This document shows, piece by piece, positions 12,100-23,899 of a stretch of DNA of 64,000 nucleotides; the stretch's first letter is position 1, and each line of letters opens with the position of its first letter. The notes under the pieces are model-generated. The model was not told the DNA's origin, did not search any database, and was given only the letters and a program-made list of their open reading frames with translations. The stretch is from assembly GCA_011947345.1 (NCBI GenBank), contig JAAVTG010000038.1, positions 1 to 64,000 on the forward strand, written 5' to 3'. The position numbers and the translations under genes are program-made. Origin of the DNA: Phytophthora quininea. Lineage: Eukaryota; Oomycota; Peronosporomycetes; Peronosporales; Peronosporaceae.

Positions 12100-13860
12100 G
12101 GAGAACGCCTAGTAGCAAGTTTGGATGGAATTGGCGCATTGGGGACGCACCTATCCATGGCGCATCAAATCCACACAGAACGCACAACCAAATATCTCGC
12201 CAAAAATGCCAGCAGCCACCTCCAGAAGAAGAAGCCCAAAGCCGACTAGGGCTTCCGACAGCTTGAACAACTCCAACTCATTGATGGCCTTCACCAATCG
12301 ATCCACTTGGTCAAATAACGCCGCGCGTGAACGAGGACAATCTTCCCCAAACATTTTCTTCCTTTTCTCCTCAACCGACGCGCAGGACAACGACAAGGTG
12401 GCATGAACGCACAGGAAATGACATGAACCCGCACGAAGCCATGCATGAACTGCGATTTAGTCCTCATGAGAAAGGTTTTTCCTGCAAAATGGACCTTACT
12501 CTAGTTCATTTTCCGCGCAAGATCATTTGTGGTAACGATCCCTGTTTCCGATCAGGTAGGATCCAAAAGTGTTATCCTCTCCGCAAATTCCGTCTCCCGA
12601 AGCGCTACAGCCTCTTGGAGGGCTATGTCTTCATCAAGTGGTACGGGTGACTGTGATGACGCCAAGGCTCGCTAGCGATTATGGCAAGCTTTCCGGCTCT
12701 GACCCCGAGCTCGGGAGAAGTCCAGGCATAGTTAAGCAGATCCTGAGAGCTAGAGCGAACCCGGCTGCCTTGCGATTCAGAGTGTCAAGATTATGGTGTG
12801 GCTGCCCTCCTGGGCTGGCCCAGTGGCAGGAGAGAGCGGGTCAAGCACGAGGACGTGTGTTTAGCTCATTTTACATTTAGCAAGCAAGCGACTAATACAC
12901 CTTTGTCGTTTTTGGGAGTCTCAGCTCCCAAGCAGAGCCTTTAGTTTTGCGGGAATGGCACAGTGACTTCGCAATAGAAGAAGGTACATCCGAGCAAACC
13001 ACCGGTCGCCTTCTCACCTCCGTGAAGGTTGCATATTCGTTGGAGCTGCAGACACCTTCTGGTAACACAATCTCAGCCAGAGTGAGGCGTAGACCTATGT
13101 CATTGTCCTCAAAACGCACGGAGTGCTCTCTCAGCTTCAGCGAAACCGTGTCGAGTTCTGACCAGTAGTTTTCCGAGTAAAAAGCACGCGGACGCAGTCT
13201 TGGGCGGAGATGCGTTTCGCCAGTCGCATACGTGGGGAAAGATAAATGCGGGGCTCGATGTCGGGTTCTGTTCTGCACTCGGCTCTCCTGAGGATGTCGA
13301 CGGTGCTGGAGTCTTCGAACTTTCTCCAGCCTCGTCGACTTCCATCGCTGTGGTATCATTGCTTAGCGGCTCATGTGGCGTTGAAGCTGACTCGACCGAG
13401 CTCTGCCGACCCCTTTTACTGCCGCTGACAGTTAATGGTCTTGGCGGGTTTGTGTTGCATAGCCCCCCGGTCCAAAACCTTAACGCGTGTGGCGATGGCT
13501 TCGTCGGATGCAAATAGTATTGAACCGAGGGAGCTCCTCGAGCTCGCGCGGAATACAAGATCCCTTCCAACGCAACTTGATCACAGACTTAGCCGTCCAC
13601 GATCGACGCCTCGGGGCATTTCGGCGGTATTGAAGTAGTTGTGCACAATACTAGAGGTGATCGATCCCGATGGGGCACGGTAGGTGAGATTGAAATAAAC
13701 CGGTTGGCTCTGGCTAAAAACAAAAACATTGAGCGGGTCGGTCGCTATATGATCGCTACGAAAACCCAGTACATAGATGTAGAAGGCATCTGCGAGAGGG
13801 TTTAGCACCTCAAAAGTGAGCGTGCGTCCCAAATACTGATCGCGCTGGTCTATCAAGCGC
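12100..13860 (-). pseudogene. LINE ORF1-like remnant
   Basis: Overlapping minus-strand frames (13856-13581, 13570-13109, 13359-12892, 12396-12151) can be read as one decayed protein located 5' of the endonuclease. The N-terminal block (FEVLNPLADAFYIYVLGF) looks like a folded domain. The middle is Ser/Pro/Glu-rich. The assignment as ORF1 rests on its position, and no RRM or zinc knuckle was seen with certainty. Confidence 0.45.
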
Positions 13861-13956
13861 TACTTCGCTGACTCAGAGCATATGTAGAGATGTAGAGTGC
13901 GAGCTGTCGCGTGGTTGACGGTTCACGCGGAGAATGTCACCCGACTCGATAACAGA

Positions 13957-14144
13957 TGCCTAACTTGGTTGTTCTTATGGGGGGTATTTGCTATTCTGAC
14001 ATGAATTGTTTGAATGGGATATTTGAATGTAAAGTTAATCATTTTCTTTCTACTGGATGTTTTCTGTAGGCTCTCGCCCCGCAGGGACTCGAACCCCAGC
14101 TGGAGGGATGAACTTCGTGAGTTGTGTACACAACCCACTGGACC
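13957..14144 (-). repeat. tRNA-derived SINE copy 1
   Basis: The reverse complement has the box A-like TGGTNNAGTGG region truncated at its head (GGTCCAGTGGGTT), a box B-like GGGGTTCGAGTCC, then the family body (CTACAGAAAACATCCAG) and the tail ending AGTTAGGCATCTG. It is the most diverged of the long copies. Confidence 0.75.
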
Positions 14145-15422
14145 TTCCTCTTCCTTTCACGGTTTGTCGTCTCTTTCGTTGTTTGCTTGTCGCTGTTTGC
14201 CATCTTCTTCTTGTGGTTGCTCCAAGTCGCCACGAGTTCCACCTCCAGTCGCTTGCTCTCTCTCGTGCTGTCGCGTGCTTGGTACTTCGCGCGCAAGCAT
14301 GTACCCCATCAACATTTGCCTTCATAAACAGCAGGAGAAGCTCAGTCACACGGAGAAACGTGCTAATCTGCAATCACCGACGTCAATCTCTCCCCGTAAA
14401 CTCGCTCACGTGGTTCGACGTGACTTTGCACCACACACATCATTCGGCAATTTGCGAACGTCAAAGCAAATGAACTTATTGGAGACTGGCAACGAGGACT
14501 TTGCGACCGTGGCCGAGGCCATCGCCTTCATCGACTCTTTCGACGACGGAGTGCAGTCCAACGACTCGTCTTCGGATTCGGGAACTGTCCACCCCGTGGC
14601 GAAAGCCCGAGCTCCAAAGCGGAAGCGACGATCGAACCCTCCGGGCTACACGACTCGCGTGCAGCAGCGCAAGAAAGCAGAGTTGCAAAACCTACGGGAC
14701 CATGTTCGAGAACTGGAGCTGCAAATCGAGCAGCTCAAGGTCATGCGACCGCCTTCAATGGCCACGAGTCTAGCGGGTGGATTGGGTTCTGCGACTAAAT
14801 CCAAGTGGAAACAGCTCGTCAAGATCGAGTACAACGAGCGACGTCGAGCGGAGGAGGCCAACCGCAAGCTGAAGGAGATTCTGGTGCTCCAAGTCGACGT
14901 GGATAAGAATTTCCGGCGCGTGTTGCAGAAGAAAACGCTGCTTCAGGGCATCGACTTTGTGTTTGTCAACGAGCCGACGTCAAGGTATTCGTTCAATGCC
15001 TTTGAAAACGGCAAAGCCATCATGGACCACCTCGAACAAAAAGTAGCTCAGCACTACCGAGACTCCGGCTCGTTGTTCCAGTCAAAACCCCGCCAGCGAT
15101 CAACTGCAGTATGCAAATGAAACACGTCAAAGGTCTGGGCAAAACGGCAGAGGCCATCTCGACGACACCCATGGGGTGTCCGATGGAAGCGGCGGCGCTC
15201 ATCTGCTGGAAGGACTTGACCACACACCGCCCATGTCCTGAAAAATGGGGACGATACGTATGAACTGATAGCGCTTTTTGCTTGATCTCCTCGATCTAAC
15301 CATTTGATGCTGCAGATGAACGGAAGCCAACCCGATTCGCGTGAGAAGAATTGGATCCTCACGCTGCAGTGCCAATCGTACGTAAAACAAGTCAAAGGCG
15401 TGCAGTTTCTCCGCAAATACGT

Positions 15423-15742
15423 TGTGACGTGCTCACGAATTGGGAGCTGGAACTCCCGTAAGCCAACGTGTATTTGGTAGTTGCTTGTCGCTCTTGAAGC
15501 AAGTTGCAAAGTGAAGTTGCTAAACTAACTCGTAGTCGCTCTCGCCGGCCACCAAGGCCGTCCAGGAAGAGCTGTTCCTGTTGCAGTAGACTTGAGCACG
15601 CAAGTCGAACCCAACAGTCAACCTTGCGTAAGCGTCCTTCAGCTCCGTGTTCTGATGGCGACGACGCCGATCCTGCCAAAGGAACTGGCTACGGTTTTGG
15701 TGAGCTGCATCAGATGCCTGCATGCGCAAGGCCATCATCACA
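15423..15742 (-). repeat. Gypsy-1 3' LTR
   Basis: 320 bp, TGTGA...TCACA. In element orientation this is the downstream LTR. The bases just inside it read, on the minus strand, GAGGAGGCAG, a plausible short polypurine tract. Confidence 0.93.
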
Positions 15743-16118
15743 CTGCCTCCTCAAGCTTTCCAAACCGCATCAGCCAGTTCGTTTAGTCGCCGTCGCCTCG
15801 TCACACTTCGGGTAGAGCCGTGCGCCGACTTCAACTGGTTGCAGTGTTACAGGTAGCAATCCCGACGATTTGCAACGTTTCCCGCAGACGACTTATTGTC
15901 CAATCATGATCGCGAATTCCGAATATGGACTAATGATAGCTCGTCCTTGATTTAAAGGTGGATACCGTTGCCGGCAGTGTGAATCAGCCCTTAAAAGTTG
16001 CCTGGGGTGTTCACCATCATGCTGTCAACGATGTCCTATTGCGCCAAAGCTGAATTTTGAGTTGAAAGCACGTTTCCTTCCATATGTCATATGATGTAGG
16101 ATAGTGTTGCCTTGTAAC

Positions 16119-19100
16119 TCAGTCCTGGGGTTGCTGGGGGCTGCGCGATGACTTGCCTTCTACTAGAGAGGTCCCAGCCAGTTGGAAATCATCATCAGTT
16201 GCTTGATTTGCGTACTGTAGCAGTAGCTGCGGAACATCCTCGCTCATGGTCTTCATAGGCTCCCAGGAGTCCTCAATGGCTTCGAGACCGAGCCACTTGA
16301 CCTTCACCTCGTAGGCATGCATGTCTGTGTTCATTCTGTGCTTCACAATCGCCTCTACGGCCAGAAGTGTGCCTTGCGAGGCCACATGATCCAGCAGTTC
16401 TTCGTTCACATTGAGGGATTCGTCTGCATAGAGTTTTAGGCGAGACGGGTGCACGTCTATCGTGCTGCCGTTTACCAAGTGTTCTACCGCGAAGTAGTAG
16501 TCAGCGCTACCGACTACGCGGTACGGGCCAACCCACATCACTCGTAGCTGGTTGGCGTGCAACTTCTCATCGACGCGAGACCGCAGCACGTAGTCTCCGG
16601 CGGAGAAGTTTATAGCTTAGTGGTAATGGTGTCTCGCTCGGTACCGCTTAGCTTGGCGTGTGCGCTAAACCTTAACGGCTTTATGCATCTCCAATATGTT
16701 CGTTCTCAGTTTTGCCAGGTGCTGCTCCGTGCTTGGTTTTGGCTGGGCCAGCGAGACCAGACGTCCCTTCCCTTCCGAAAAGAACCAGTGCCTTCAATAC
16801 TTGCAAGATGTCTCGGTTGACTCTTTCAACCGAGCCATTTTCCACGGCGAGTAGGCTAGGATGAGTTCTTGACGGCCCTTCAACCGCCTGCTCAATTCCG
16901 AGATAACCTTGCTCTTAAAGTGAGAGCCGCAGTCACTGACCCACACATTGGGTGCACCAAACCGACTGTACCAGTCGAGGATGGCAGTGGCTGCGACTTC
17001 GGAGGTTGGGCTATCACAAGCCACAAGGTCAACATAGTGGTGTTGCTCATCCTTCGGAACTACCACGTAGCGTGAGCTTCCAAAAGAATCCCCTAGCGTA
17101 AAAATCCCAGTGCAATGTCGCGTTGCGTTCAAAAGTATGGTGGGTTTCGCTGAACGGCCGAGGAATCACCACTCCTCCTTTTACGTGCAAACAGAGTAGG
17201 CACTTCGAGCAGAAGCCGCGAACGATTTTGCTGAGACCGTCAATGTGGAACAACCGGCGGATGTGCTCTTCCATCACGTGAATGCCGCGGTGTCCATGGC
17301 GTCCGCAATGGGCGATTATCAGCAGGCGTTGCGTCAGGTCGAATGCGTCACGAGGGATCCAAATTTTGTCTCCCACCCGCCACAATTCATTGCTGTTTAC
17401 GGTTGCACGCTTTGGTGCAGTGTGCAGGGCTTGCATTTTTCCGATCTCGTTAATGGTGGGCCACATGAAGCTCTCTGCATCGAGTGGGCGCAATGGTGTC
17501 ATCGTGACGACCCTCTTGTTCGTCTCAGTCTCCGAGTGTTTCCGCTTCGTTCTCTTGAAGCGCTTGGCAGTATGAATTCGAGCTGCAGGAACTGACTGAC
17601 CGCGCCACCTCGAAATCAAATCTGCCCAAACGTTATGGGCGCCCTCGATGTGCTCAATGGTATACCGATACTCCAAAAGTTTCGTTGACCATCTCAATAG
17701 CTTGCCTCGTACATGTCGTTTCAACTCCTTGCTAGTGGAGAAGAGATAGATGATATTGCGATGATCGCAATAAAGTCTAAAGCCTTGTGGTTGGAGAAGA
17801 AGGTACTCCAGCTTTTCGCACGCGTGTACTATGGGATAAGACTCCTTCTCGATAACACTCCAATTGAGTACCGATCCGGTGAAGCTCCCTCCCATACAAA
17901 CCAAAAGTTCATGGTGCTGCTCGTGGATAGGAATATCGGGCTGCCAATTCTCGACTTGAGTAACGACGAGCCCCATCCAGCATCAGAAGCGTCCAAGAGC
18001 AAGCACAACTGCTTGGCTGGGTTGGGAAAACTTAGCATGGCCGAATTTCCAAGTAGCTCCTTTACTGCCTCGAAGGCATCAAGTTCCTCGTCAGTGAACT
18101 CGATCCGAATCCTGGCGGCAGCTCTCTTCGTTTTTCTAGTGCCGGTGAGTGCCACGTCCAGCCGTTCTTGTAATGGTCGAGCGACACAAGCATAGTCGAC
18201 AAGTCCAGTGCGCATCCAGTTACTCGCGCAGAGAAACTGCTGCACTTCGGCCGCAGTCGTAGGAATTGCCATCTCACGTAGTGCACGAATTCGCTCAGGA
18301 TCATGGCCGATGGCCTGCTTGTTTATAATTCTTCCACACCACCGAACCTCTGATAGGAACAGTGAGCTCTTCTTGGGGTTGACTATGAATCCGAACTCAT
18401 CGAGCTTTGTCAACACCGCGGCGATGACATCGACCAGCTCTTCTTGTGTATCTGCGAAGATGAGCAGGTCATCGATCCATACGATTACGTTTCTGCTCAC
18501 TAAATCCCCCAGGACCATTTCCACCGTCGATTGGAAGTGAAGCGCAGCGTCTGTACTGCCCTGGGGCACTCTAGTTGGCGTAAAAATCCCCTTGTCGGTC
18601 ATATAGGATAGGATTTCTTGGCTGGCTTTGTCCAAAGGCAATTGCCAAAAGCCTTTCAAAAGTCCAGCACAGCGTAGAAAGCCTTGCCCTGTCGGTGCTC
18701 TAATGCCACTTCCAAGCTTGGCATTACTCCAGCGATTGGCTCAGTCATTACATTGACTGGGCGATAATCGGTTGTTTGCCGGAATTTTCCTGTTGCCGGC
18801 TTGCGGACAGGCAGAGCAGGGCAGCACCAGCGGCTTTCACTGTTCTCATACACCCAACCGAGTTCAACTAACTGTTTGTTGAATTCCGCAAGGAATTTGG
18901 ATTTGTCTGGGCTGTACTGCCGCACTTTACAGCGATAAGGCGCAGCATTCACTTTCAGTCGGATCTTGAGCGGTAGTACACGCGCAGGCGGATCGTCCTC
19001 AAGCTCGAGACGCCATCCTCCAAACTTCTGAACTACTGCATACAGGCGAGTAGTCGTGTATTCATCAATCACTCCACGGTCGATTGCATCGGTGACGAGT

Positions 19101-20612
19101 GCGGTCACAACGTTCTCGATGGCGTCACCCACCGCTGATTTGCACGCCGGCATTCCTGCAGGGTCGTCGAGGAAGTCGTCACCATCAATGCTTTTGGCCA
19201 CCAGATATTCGAGTTGCCTATCGACGTCAATGTCAAGTTCAGCAAGCAGCGTTTTACCGACGATCAGTTTGTCCTCGGCTGCCTCTACGATCAAGCATCG
19301 TTTCGCGTCCTGGCACCGTATTGGACCGGCTGCCGTGTTAAGTGTCAAATGGACGTCGACCGCGTGGGTCGAAGTCAACAAAGCACCGCCGACTGTTCTT
19401 GAAGTAACCGGTTCACTCAGCTCAACGAATGTCACGGTCGTATCCATCTTGCAGAGCTGATCAAAGTGTTTGCGTGAAATAAAATTGGTGTCAGAGCCGC
19501 TGTCCGCACAGTACGGCAGCTCTAGGACCCCATTGACAAGCACCGTAGGTCGATTGTCGTTGCTCTGAGTCGATGTTGTTGCCACGTGTTTTGCGCGGAA
19601 ACGCTTGTTCTTGTCGTTGGAAGACTTCCTTTTCTCTTTACGTTCCGCCAAAATGGCTACCTTACTGGCCTCGTCCAAGTCCGGACATTGACTAAGCCAA
19701 TGGTCTTTCCCGCAGTGGAAGCATCCAGAGCGAGATTTACTCGTCGTCGTTGCAGCAGACAAAGGGCGCTGAGCATGCACGGCGCGTGGCTTTTTGTCGC
19801 CTCGACGATTTTCTTTAGCTGAGCTATCGATGGCGACTCTACGTGATCCGGGTTTGTCTTCTCGCTTCGGCTTTCCGCCTCCACCTCGCATGGCGTTGCC
19901 GCTCAGCTTCCGTTTAGACAATAGCTGGAACACCTTTTCTTGTTCCAATGCTTTTCTTTGACCAAGGTGTAAAGAGCGTTTTCGTCGGATTTGCCTGATG
20001 CAACTACAATGCGGAGGTGCGTGTCGACGGCTTCGCGCAGGGCGATCGGCTCGAGATGTTTTTTCAGCAGTTTGCACTTTTCCTTTACGCCAGTCGCAGT
20101 GGCGAAAGTGCTACCGAGGCCGTGCTGAAGAACAATCTCGTCGCACCGCATAAAGTAGTTGATTACGCGTGCCTTTACATCGCGCTCGTGTAAGTTCATC
20201 TTCAATTCGGCGTCGAGCACCGAGTCGATGTCAATAATGGCATCATTCATGATGCTACCGACGATCGTGTCGAGCTCTGCCACTATGCGCTCCTCCTTCA
20301 CCTCCTCGATGGTGGAACTTGCACAGGGTGGTCAATAGCTGCCGATTGAACGAATTCTTAACGCTGCGCAGTGCCTTGGACTTGTCCTCGCCCGTCGTGG
20401 CACAGCGAGCGTCAACTGCATCTTCGTACTCCTGTTGCTCTCGCATCCACTTGACCAAAGCGGGCTGGGATACGTCGGTGATGTAGGGGCATGATCGCTG
20501 CCGACGACACTGGAATCGCGGTCGTGCTCTCCATGGTTGGTGCAGCAGCCTCGGTCGCCGAGTTTCCTTGGTCGTCTTCAGTTGATCGTCCACTGCGTGT
20601 CCTCATCGTTTG
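16119..20612 (-). pseudogene. Gypsy-1 gag-pol, frameshifted
   Basis: Gag begins at an ATG near 20606 and changes frame at least twice before the frame 20077-18656. That 473-aa frame carries the nucleocapsid knuckle CFHCGKDHWLSQC, the protease segment YCADSGSDTNFIS (DSG active site) and the start of RT. The next frame (18659-17829) holds the RT catalytic box VWIDDLLIF. The frame 17976-17047 carries RNase H and the integrase HHCC zinc domain (CSKCLLC). The integrase core is at 17132-16794 (SDCGSHF) and the chromodomain at 16589-16119 (VKWLGLEAIEDSWEP). Frame changes near 18657, 17965, 17090 and 16830 disable the polyprotein. Confidence 0.9.
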
Positions 20613-20637
20613 CACGATTGACTACCAAAGTTAACTT

Positions 20638-20957
20638 TGTGACGTGCTCACGAATTGGGAGCTGGAACTCCCGTAAGCCAACGTGTATTTGGTAGTTGCT
20701 TGTCGCTCTTGAAGCAAGTTGCAAAGTGAAGTTGCTAAACTAACTCGTAGTCGCTCTCGCCGGCCACCAAGGCCGTCCAGGAAGAGCTGTTCCTGTTGCA
20801 GTAGACTTGAGCACGCAAGTCGAACCCAACAGTCAACCTTGCGTAAGCGTCCTTCAGCTCCGTGTTCTGATGGCGACGACGCCGATCCTGCCAAAGGAAC
20901 TGGCTACGGTTTTGGTGAGCTGCATCAGATGCCTGCATGCGTAAGGCCATCATCACA
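20638..20957 (-). repeat. Gypsy-1 5' LTR
   Basis: 320 bp, one visible mismatch to the 3' LTR. Ten bases inside it, the minus strand reads TGGTAGTCAATCG, a possible primer binding site beginning with TGG (complement of a tRNA 3' CCA). The tRNA was not identified. Confidence 0.93.
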
Positions 20958-21301
20958 TACGTCGACCCCAATCGCATCGTGATTATCAAGGCCGACCTCA
21001 TGACTCTCACCGACGAAGGCCTACAATTCCGAGACCAATGCTGGACGATCATTACTCGATCCGAGACTGACCAAAACGCGTCGGTCGTGCGCGTGTGCGA
21101 GCAAATGTACATGGACCGCAGCGTGGAACCTTCGGCGCGAGCCGAAGACGTCGAGTACGCTCAGAATCTCGTGCTTAAGAACCTGAGCTGGAAACTTCGA
21201 GAGCACTCCCAACACTTGCAAGACGTGCTGGTGGAAGAGAACTATACTTTTGCTTCGACCAAGATTGTTGGGTACTGAGAAGAAAAGTATGTGTATTTCC
21301 T

Positions 21302-22713
21302 TTAACAATTCACTCCATTGGCGCTGCTGTGATCAATGCAGCCTCGTTGACTAGTCTGTCTTGCTCTTCTTGCCAAAACTCTCGAATCTGCTTTCTCAGC
21401 GCTCAATGCAGAAGCCTGCGCATCCATATCTCTTTGAGAGCTGTGGTTCTTGCGATCCACTTGGAGCTGGAGCACTGTTTGTTCGACACAAGAGTTCTGC
21501 GAGCAAGTCTTTGTTGAGGTGATAGTCGTAAATCCTTGGGTGTTGAATTGCAGTTGTTTCGAAGGAAGCAGCAGCACATCAGCGCAGACTAGCACAACTC
21601 GATCCTTCTCTTCAAACTTGCGGATCGTGTGCAACCTCTCGAAAATCGCAAGAAATGATCCTGGTCGGGTACTGTGAGTGAGATCTTCGCCTGCAGGGAG
21701 TTGGGGAGATCGCCTTGTATCTACAAGACAGCAAGAATTGTTAGTGTGAAATGTTCTAGCCCATAGCAGCTCGTTAACGTGCCTCTTGTTTCTCAAGGAA
21801 TCCCCAGATCATATCACGTGCTTTACTGACGGAGCAACTCATGGGCGTGGTGACGATGAATTCAACTGCGTTGGGGTGGTGGGGCTCTTGGTACCCGACT
21901 TGCAAAGCATCCTGAACGCCTACTGGCCTTGATATATTGCACGCATAATTTCTCCTCACTTTGACTTGCAGTTGCTTCATCCAAACCTTGGTATCAGTCG
22001 CTTCTAGCCGATAGCTTTCGTAGCTTGGCGATTCTCCTTTCAACACGTACTTCATATCCTAGCCACGAAGAAACGGGAAAATTAGTTCGAGTCTTTACAC
22101 TGCTAGAAGCCACAAGGAGATTTACACGTACCGATAGCAGAGATTGGCTGCGGAGTACCTTGCACAGAGCCTTTGCAACTCGATGCTGCTTTGTCAGCTT
22201 ACTCTTCAGTTGCTTGTTAATCTCTTCGGCCATTTGTCGGTCCTCGAATTGCTTGATAGCATCGCGATGGTTACGCGATAGCACCTCACGTGTTTTCCAC
22301 TGCGAGTACGTTAGCGCGTCCAGCTTGAGGCTGTCAGAAGTGGCGTCCCCGCGAAGCAACCGGCCCAGCTGCGTCTGCAGAATCTCGCTTTGCTCTTGTA
22401 ACGAATTAATTTCCGTGCGTTTGCGACGTTGGAGCACCGTCGATGAACTCGTGGCACTCCGTTTGCGCTTCTTCGGCTTGGTTGTTGGGAGTTCCTTGGT
22501 CGGGTTAGCAGAGCTGTTGGTTGACGAGGCAACCATGTTGGTGAAGCGTGCGTTGCCATCGTGGGAGTCGTAGTAGTCGATCAGCTCCAGGGCCTCTTGC
22601 AGTGTCGCTAGGGCTTCGTCGTCGGACGGTAAAAAGCTCAAAAGCTCATACGAGTCAGGTTGTTGTCGGTGATAACAATTCGTGAGTGGGTTTTTGAGCA
22701 GCAGTTCGGACAT
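21302..22713 (-). CDS. M96-like bZIP/START-like gene B, left copy
   Basis: The start at 22713 (MSELLLKN) leads into the family N-terminus (DDEALATLQEALELIDYY). A Lys/Arg-rich basic region follows (KPKKRKRSAT then VLQRRKRTEINSLQEQ) and a coiled coil. Intron 1 is inferred at 22131-22049 and intron 2 at 21778-21721 from GT-AG ends in the same places as in the right copy (45451-45533 and 45804-45861). The last exon carries the family segment RKFEEKDRVVLV. This copy stays open to 21302, whereas the right copy has a 4-base difference that changes the frame. It is convergent with gene A. If intact it would be a roughly 430-aa bZIP-like protein with a START-like C-terminal half. Confidence 0.7.
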
Positions 22714-22813
22714 CTGTTTGCGCGGTCGAGGTGTTCACTTGAGATCGCGAAGGGATGGCAGAACTGGAAGAGGGATCAATTTCGATGATCTAGAGATTAT
22801 GGGGCAAGAATAT

Positions 22814-23039
22814 GGGGCCTCCTAGTGGTCCAGTGGGTTGTGTATATAACTCACGAAGTTTATCCCTCCAGTTGCGACTCGAGTCCCTGGCCGAGGTCCT
22901 ACAGAAAACATCCAGAAGAAAGGAAATGATTAACTTCGCATTCAAATTCAATCATCATTCAACACATCAGATTTCAGAATAGCAAATACCCCCAACCATA
23001 AGCACAACCAGGAAACAAGTTAAGCATCTGAATCAATTC
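22814..23039 (+). repeat. tRNA-derived SINE copy 2 with 17-bp target duplication
   Basis: A 226-bp element is bounded by the exact 17-bp repeat TTATGGGGCAAGAATAT at 22797-22813 and 23040-23056. The head has a box A-like region (AGTGGTCCAGTGGGTT) and a box B-like region (GCGACTCGAGTCCC) about 45 bases later, as in tRNA-derived SINEs. Long target duplications of this kind are made by LINE machinery. The duplicated copy in the right arm carries a Crypton. Confidence 0.9.
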
Positions 23040-23465
23040 TTATGGGGCAAGAATATTATGTGGCATGTGGAAAAGGCATGGTTGTTCGAAAGGAAAACTT
23101 CTCACAAAACGGTGGTTAGTGAGTGGTGCTGTGTTTGTGGACTTGAGCGAGTAATTCGCTGAGTAAAATCAAAAGAAGCTTGATTCAAAAGGACGAAAAC
23201 TTTCGAAAACCATCCCGTTCCTTCCACAAGTCCTTACCGCAGCAAAAGCTATAGCTGTTTAGACGAGCTGTATGGTGAAGTACATGCACGTCAGCTACAG
23301 CAGCATTTCATGAACCGGTGTTTTTCACTTGTGCTCTCGCTCTTGGGATCGGTCATGCGATGTGCCGATGCTGACGATTTACGTATCAATAGCTCTGGCG
23401 TGTAGAGCTTGAAATGTCAGTCGCACTTTTGCCTTCTGTCCGCCTGGACGACTTCGCTTATTACC

Positions 23466-23899
23466 ATGCGTCTGGGCTGCCTTGTGCTATGTGCGATGGC
23501 TGCTCTGGCCTCGAGCAGCGACGCTGGGTCATCGTCCAAGTATGGCAACCTATTGAATGACAATAAACGCTTTCTAAGAACGCCAAGTGGCAGCATCGCC
23601 GCTGAAGAGAGGGGCGTCAACAGCATTATCCAGGCACTTCGGGGCGCCAAAGTCCAGCGGAAGAGCTCGGTACTCAAATCCGACCCAAAACTCGACGAAC
23701 GGTTCGACACTTTCCAACTCTGGTACAAGAAAGGAGACACCCCGAGGACGCATAGAAGGGCTTGCGGCTCGAATCGATGGCTCGTCAGCGCTACAACGAG
23801 TTGGGCATTGGCAAGTTGAAGGCGAACCTGGACTACCAACTGTACCTCAATTACGAGAAGTTCTACAAGATCGTGAAGAACAAGGTGCCGAAGAACTAG
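23466..23899 (+). pseudogene. RxLR-EER effector pseudogene, left copy
   Basis: The ATG at 23466 starts a hydrophobic signal peptide (MRLGCLVLCAMAALASSSDAG). RFLR lies at residues 35-38 and EER at 47-49, the host-targeting motif pair of Phytophthora effectors. The C-terminal half resembles a WY-type module with conserved Trp and Tyr spacing (FQLWYKKG, then YNELG and YEKFYKIV). The frame shifts at a C run near 23742 and a TAG follows in the continuing frame, so the gene is broken. The same lesions are in the right copy, so they predate duplication. Secreted effectors of this class act inside plant cells; this copy is unlikely to make one. Confidence 0.85.

Larger units (their letters stand above)
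6774..13860 (-). mobile_element. Degenerate non-LTR retrotransposon (L1/Tx1-like LINE), interrupted
   Basis: Read on the minus strand the order is an ORF1-like region (13860-12100), an apurinic-type endonuclease (about 11655-11233), a reverse transcriptase (10964 to about 10030), and a C-terminal region ending in a zinc-knuckle-like motif (8662-6774). This is the layout of two-ORF LINEs. The reading frame is broken throughout. The RT and C-terminal regions are separated by about 1.3 kb of sequence unlike either, so a later insertion is inferred. Ends, poly(A) and target duplication were not identified. Confidence 0.75.
15423..20957 (-). mobile_element. Gypsy-1: chromodomain Ty3/gypsy retrotransposon
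   Basis: Two 320-bp direct LTRs (15423-15742 and 20638-20957) begin TGTGA and end TCACA. They differ at one visible site (C versus T, 16 bases from the end). The 5-bp target duplication TACGT flanks the element (15418-15422 and 20958-20962), and the empty site is preserved in the right-arm copy of gene A. On the minus strand the internal order is gag with a CCHC knuckle, protease, RT, RNase H, integrase, chromodomain. The pol reading frame is broken at several points despite the near-identical LTRs. Confidence 0.95.
14470..21278 (+). pseudogene. M96-like bZIP/START-like gene A, left copy, split by gypsy-1
   Basis: The ATG at 14470 starts a short acidic N-terminus (DFATVAEAIAFIDSFDDG) seen in all family members. 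A basic/coiled-coil region follows (GYTTRVQQRKKAELQNLRDH), then a START-like region. The first frame runs out at 15120; the next part (PMGCPMEAAALICWKDL) is in another frame, so a frameshift near 15100 is present, as in the right copy. An intron is inferred at 15258-15315 (GTATGA...CTGCAG). The last exon starts at 15316, is cut at 15422 by a gypsy retrotransposon, and resumes at 20963 to the stop at 21276-21278. The family is annotated in Phytophthora as M96 mating-specific proteins; its molecular role is not established, although a bZIP-like basic region suggests DNA binding. Confidence 0.85.

Noticed and set aside
15504..15815. Plus-strand frame in the gypsy-1 LTR, repeated at 20719-20982
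   Set aside because: It lies entirely in LTR sequence and its end is set by the flank; LTRs do not encode proteins in this class.
18640..18670. Programmed frameshift in gypsy-1 pol
   Set aside because: The break falls inside the RT domain, not between gag and pol, and there are several others, so a simple indel is more likely.
22025..22573. 182-aa plus-strand frame opposite gene B, also at 45009-45557
   Set aside because: Antisense to the conserved bZIP-like exon; no domain.
22814..22890. A functional tRNA gene at the SINE head
   Set aside because: Box A and box B are present, but no acceptor stem or anticodon arm folds, and the 17-bp target duplication marks it as a SINE.
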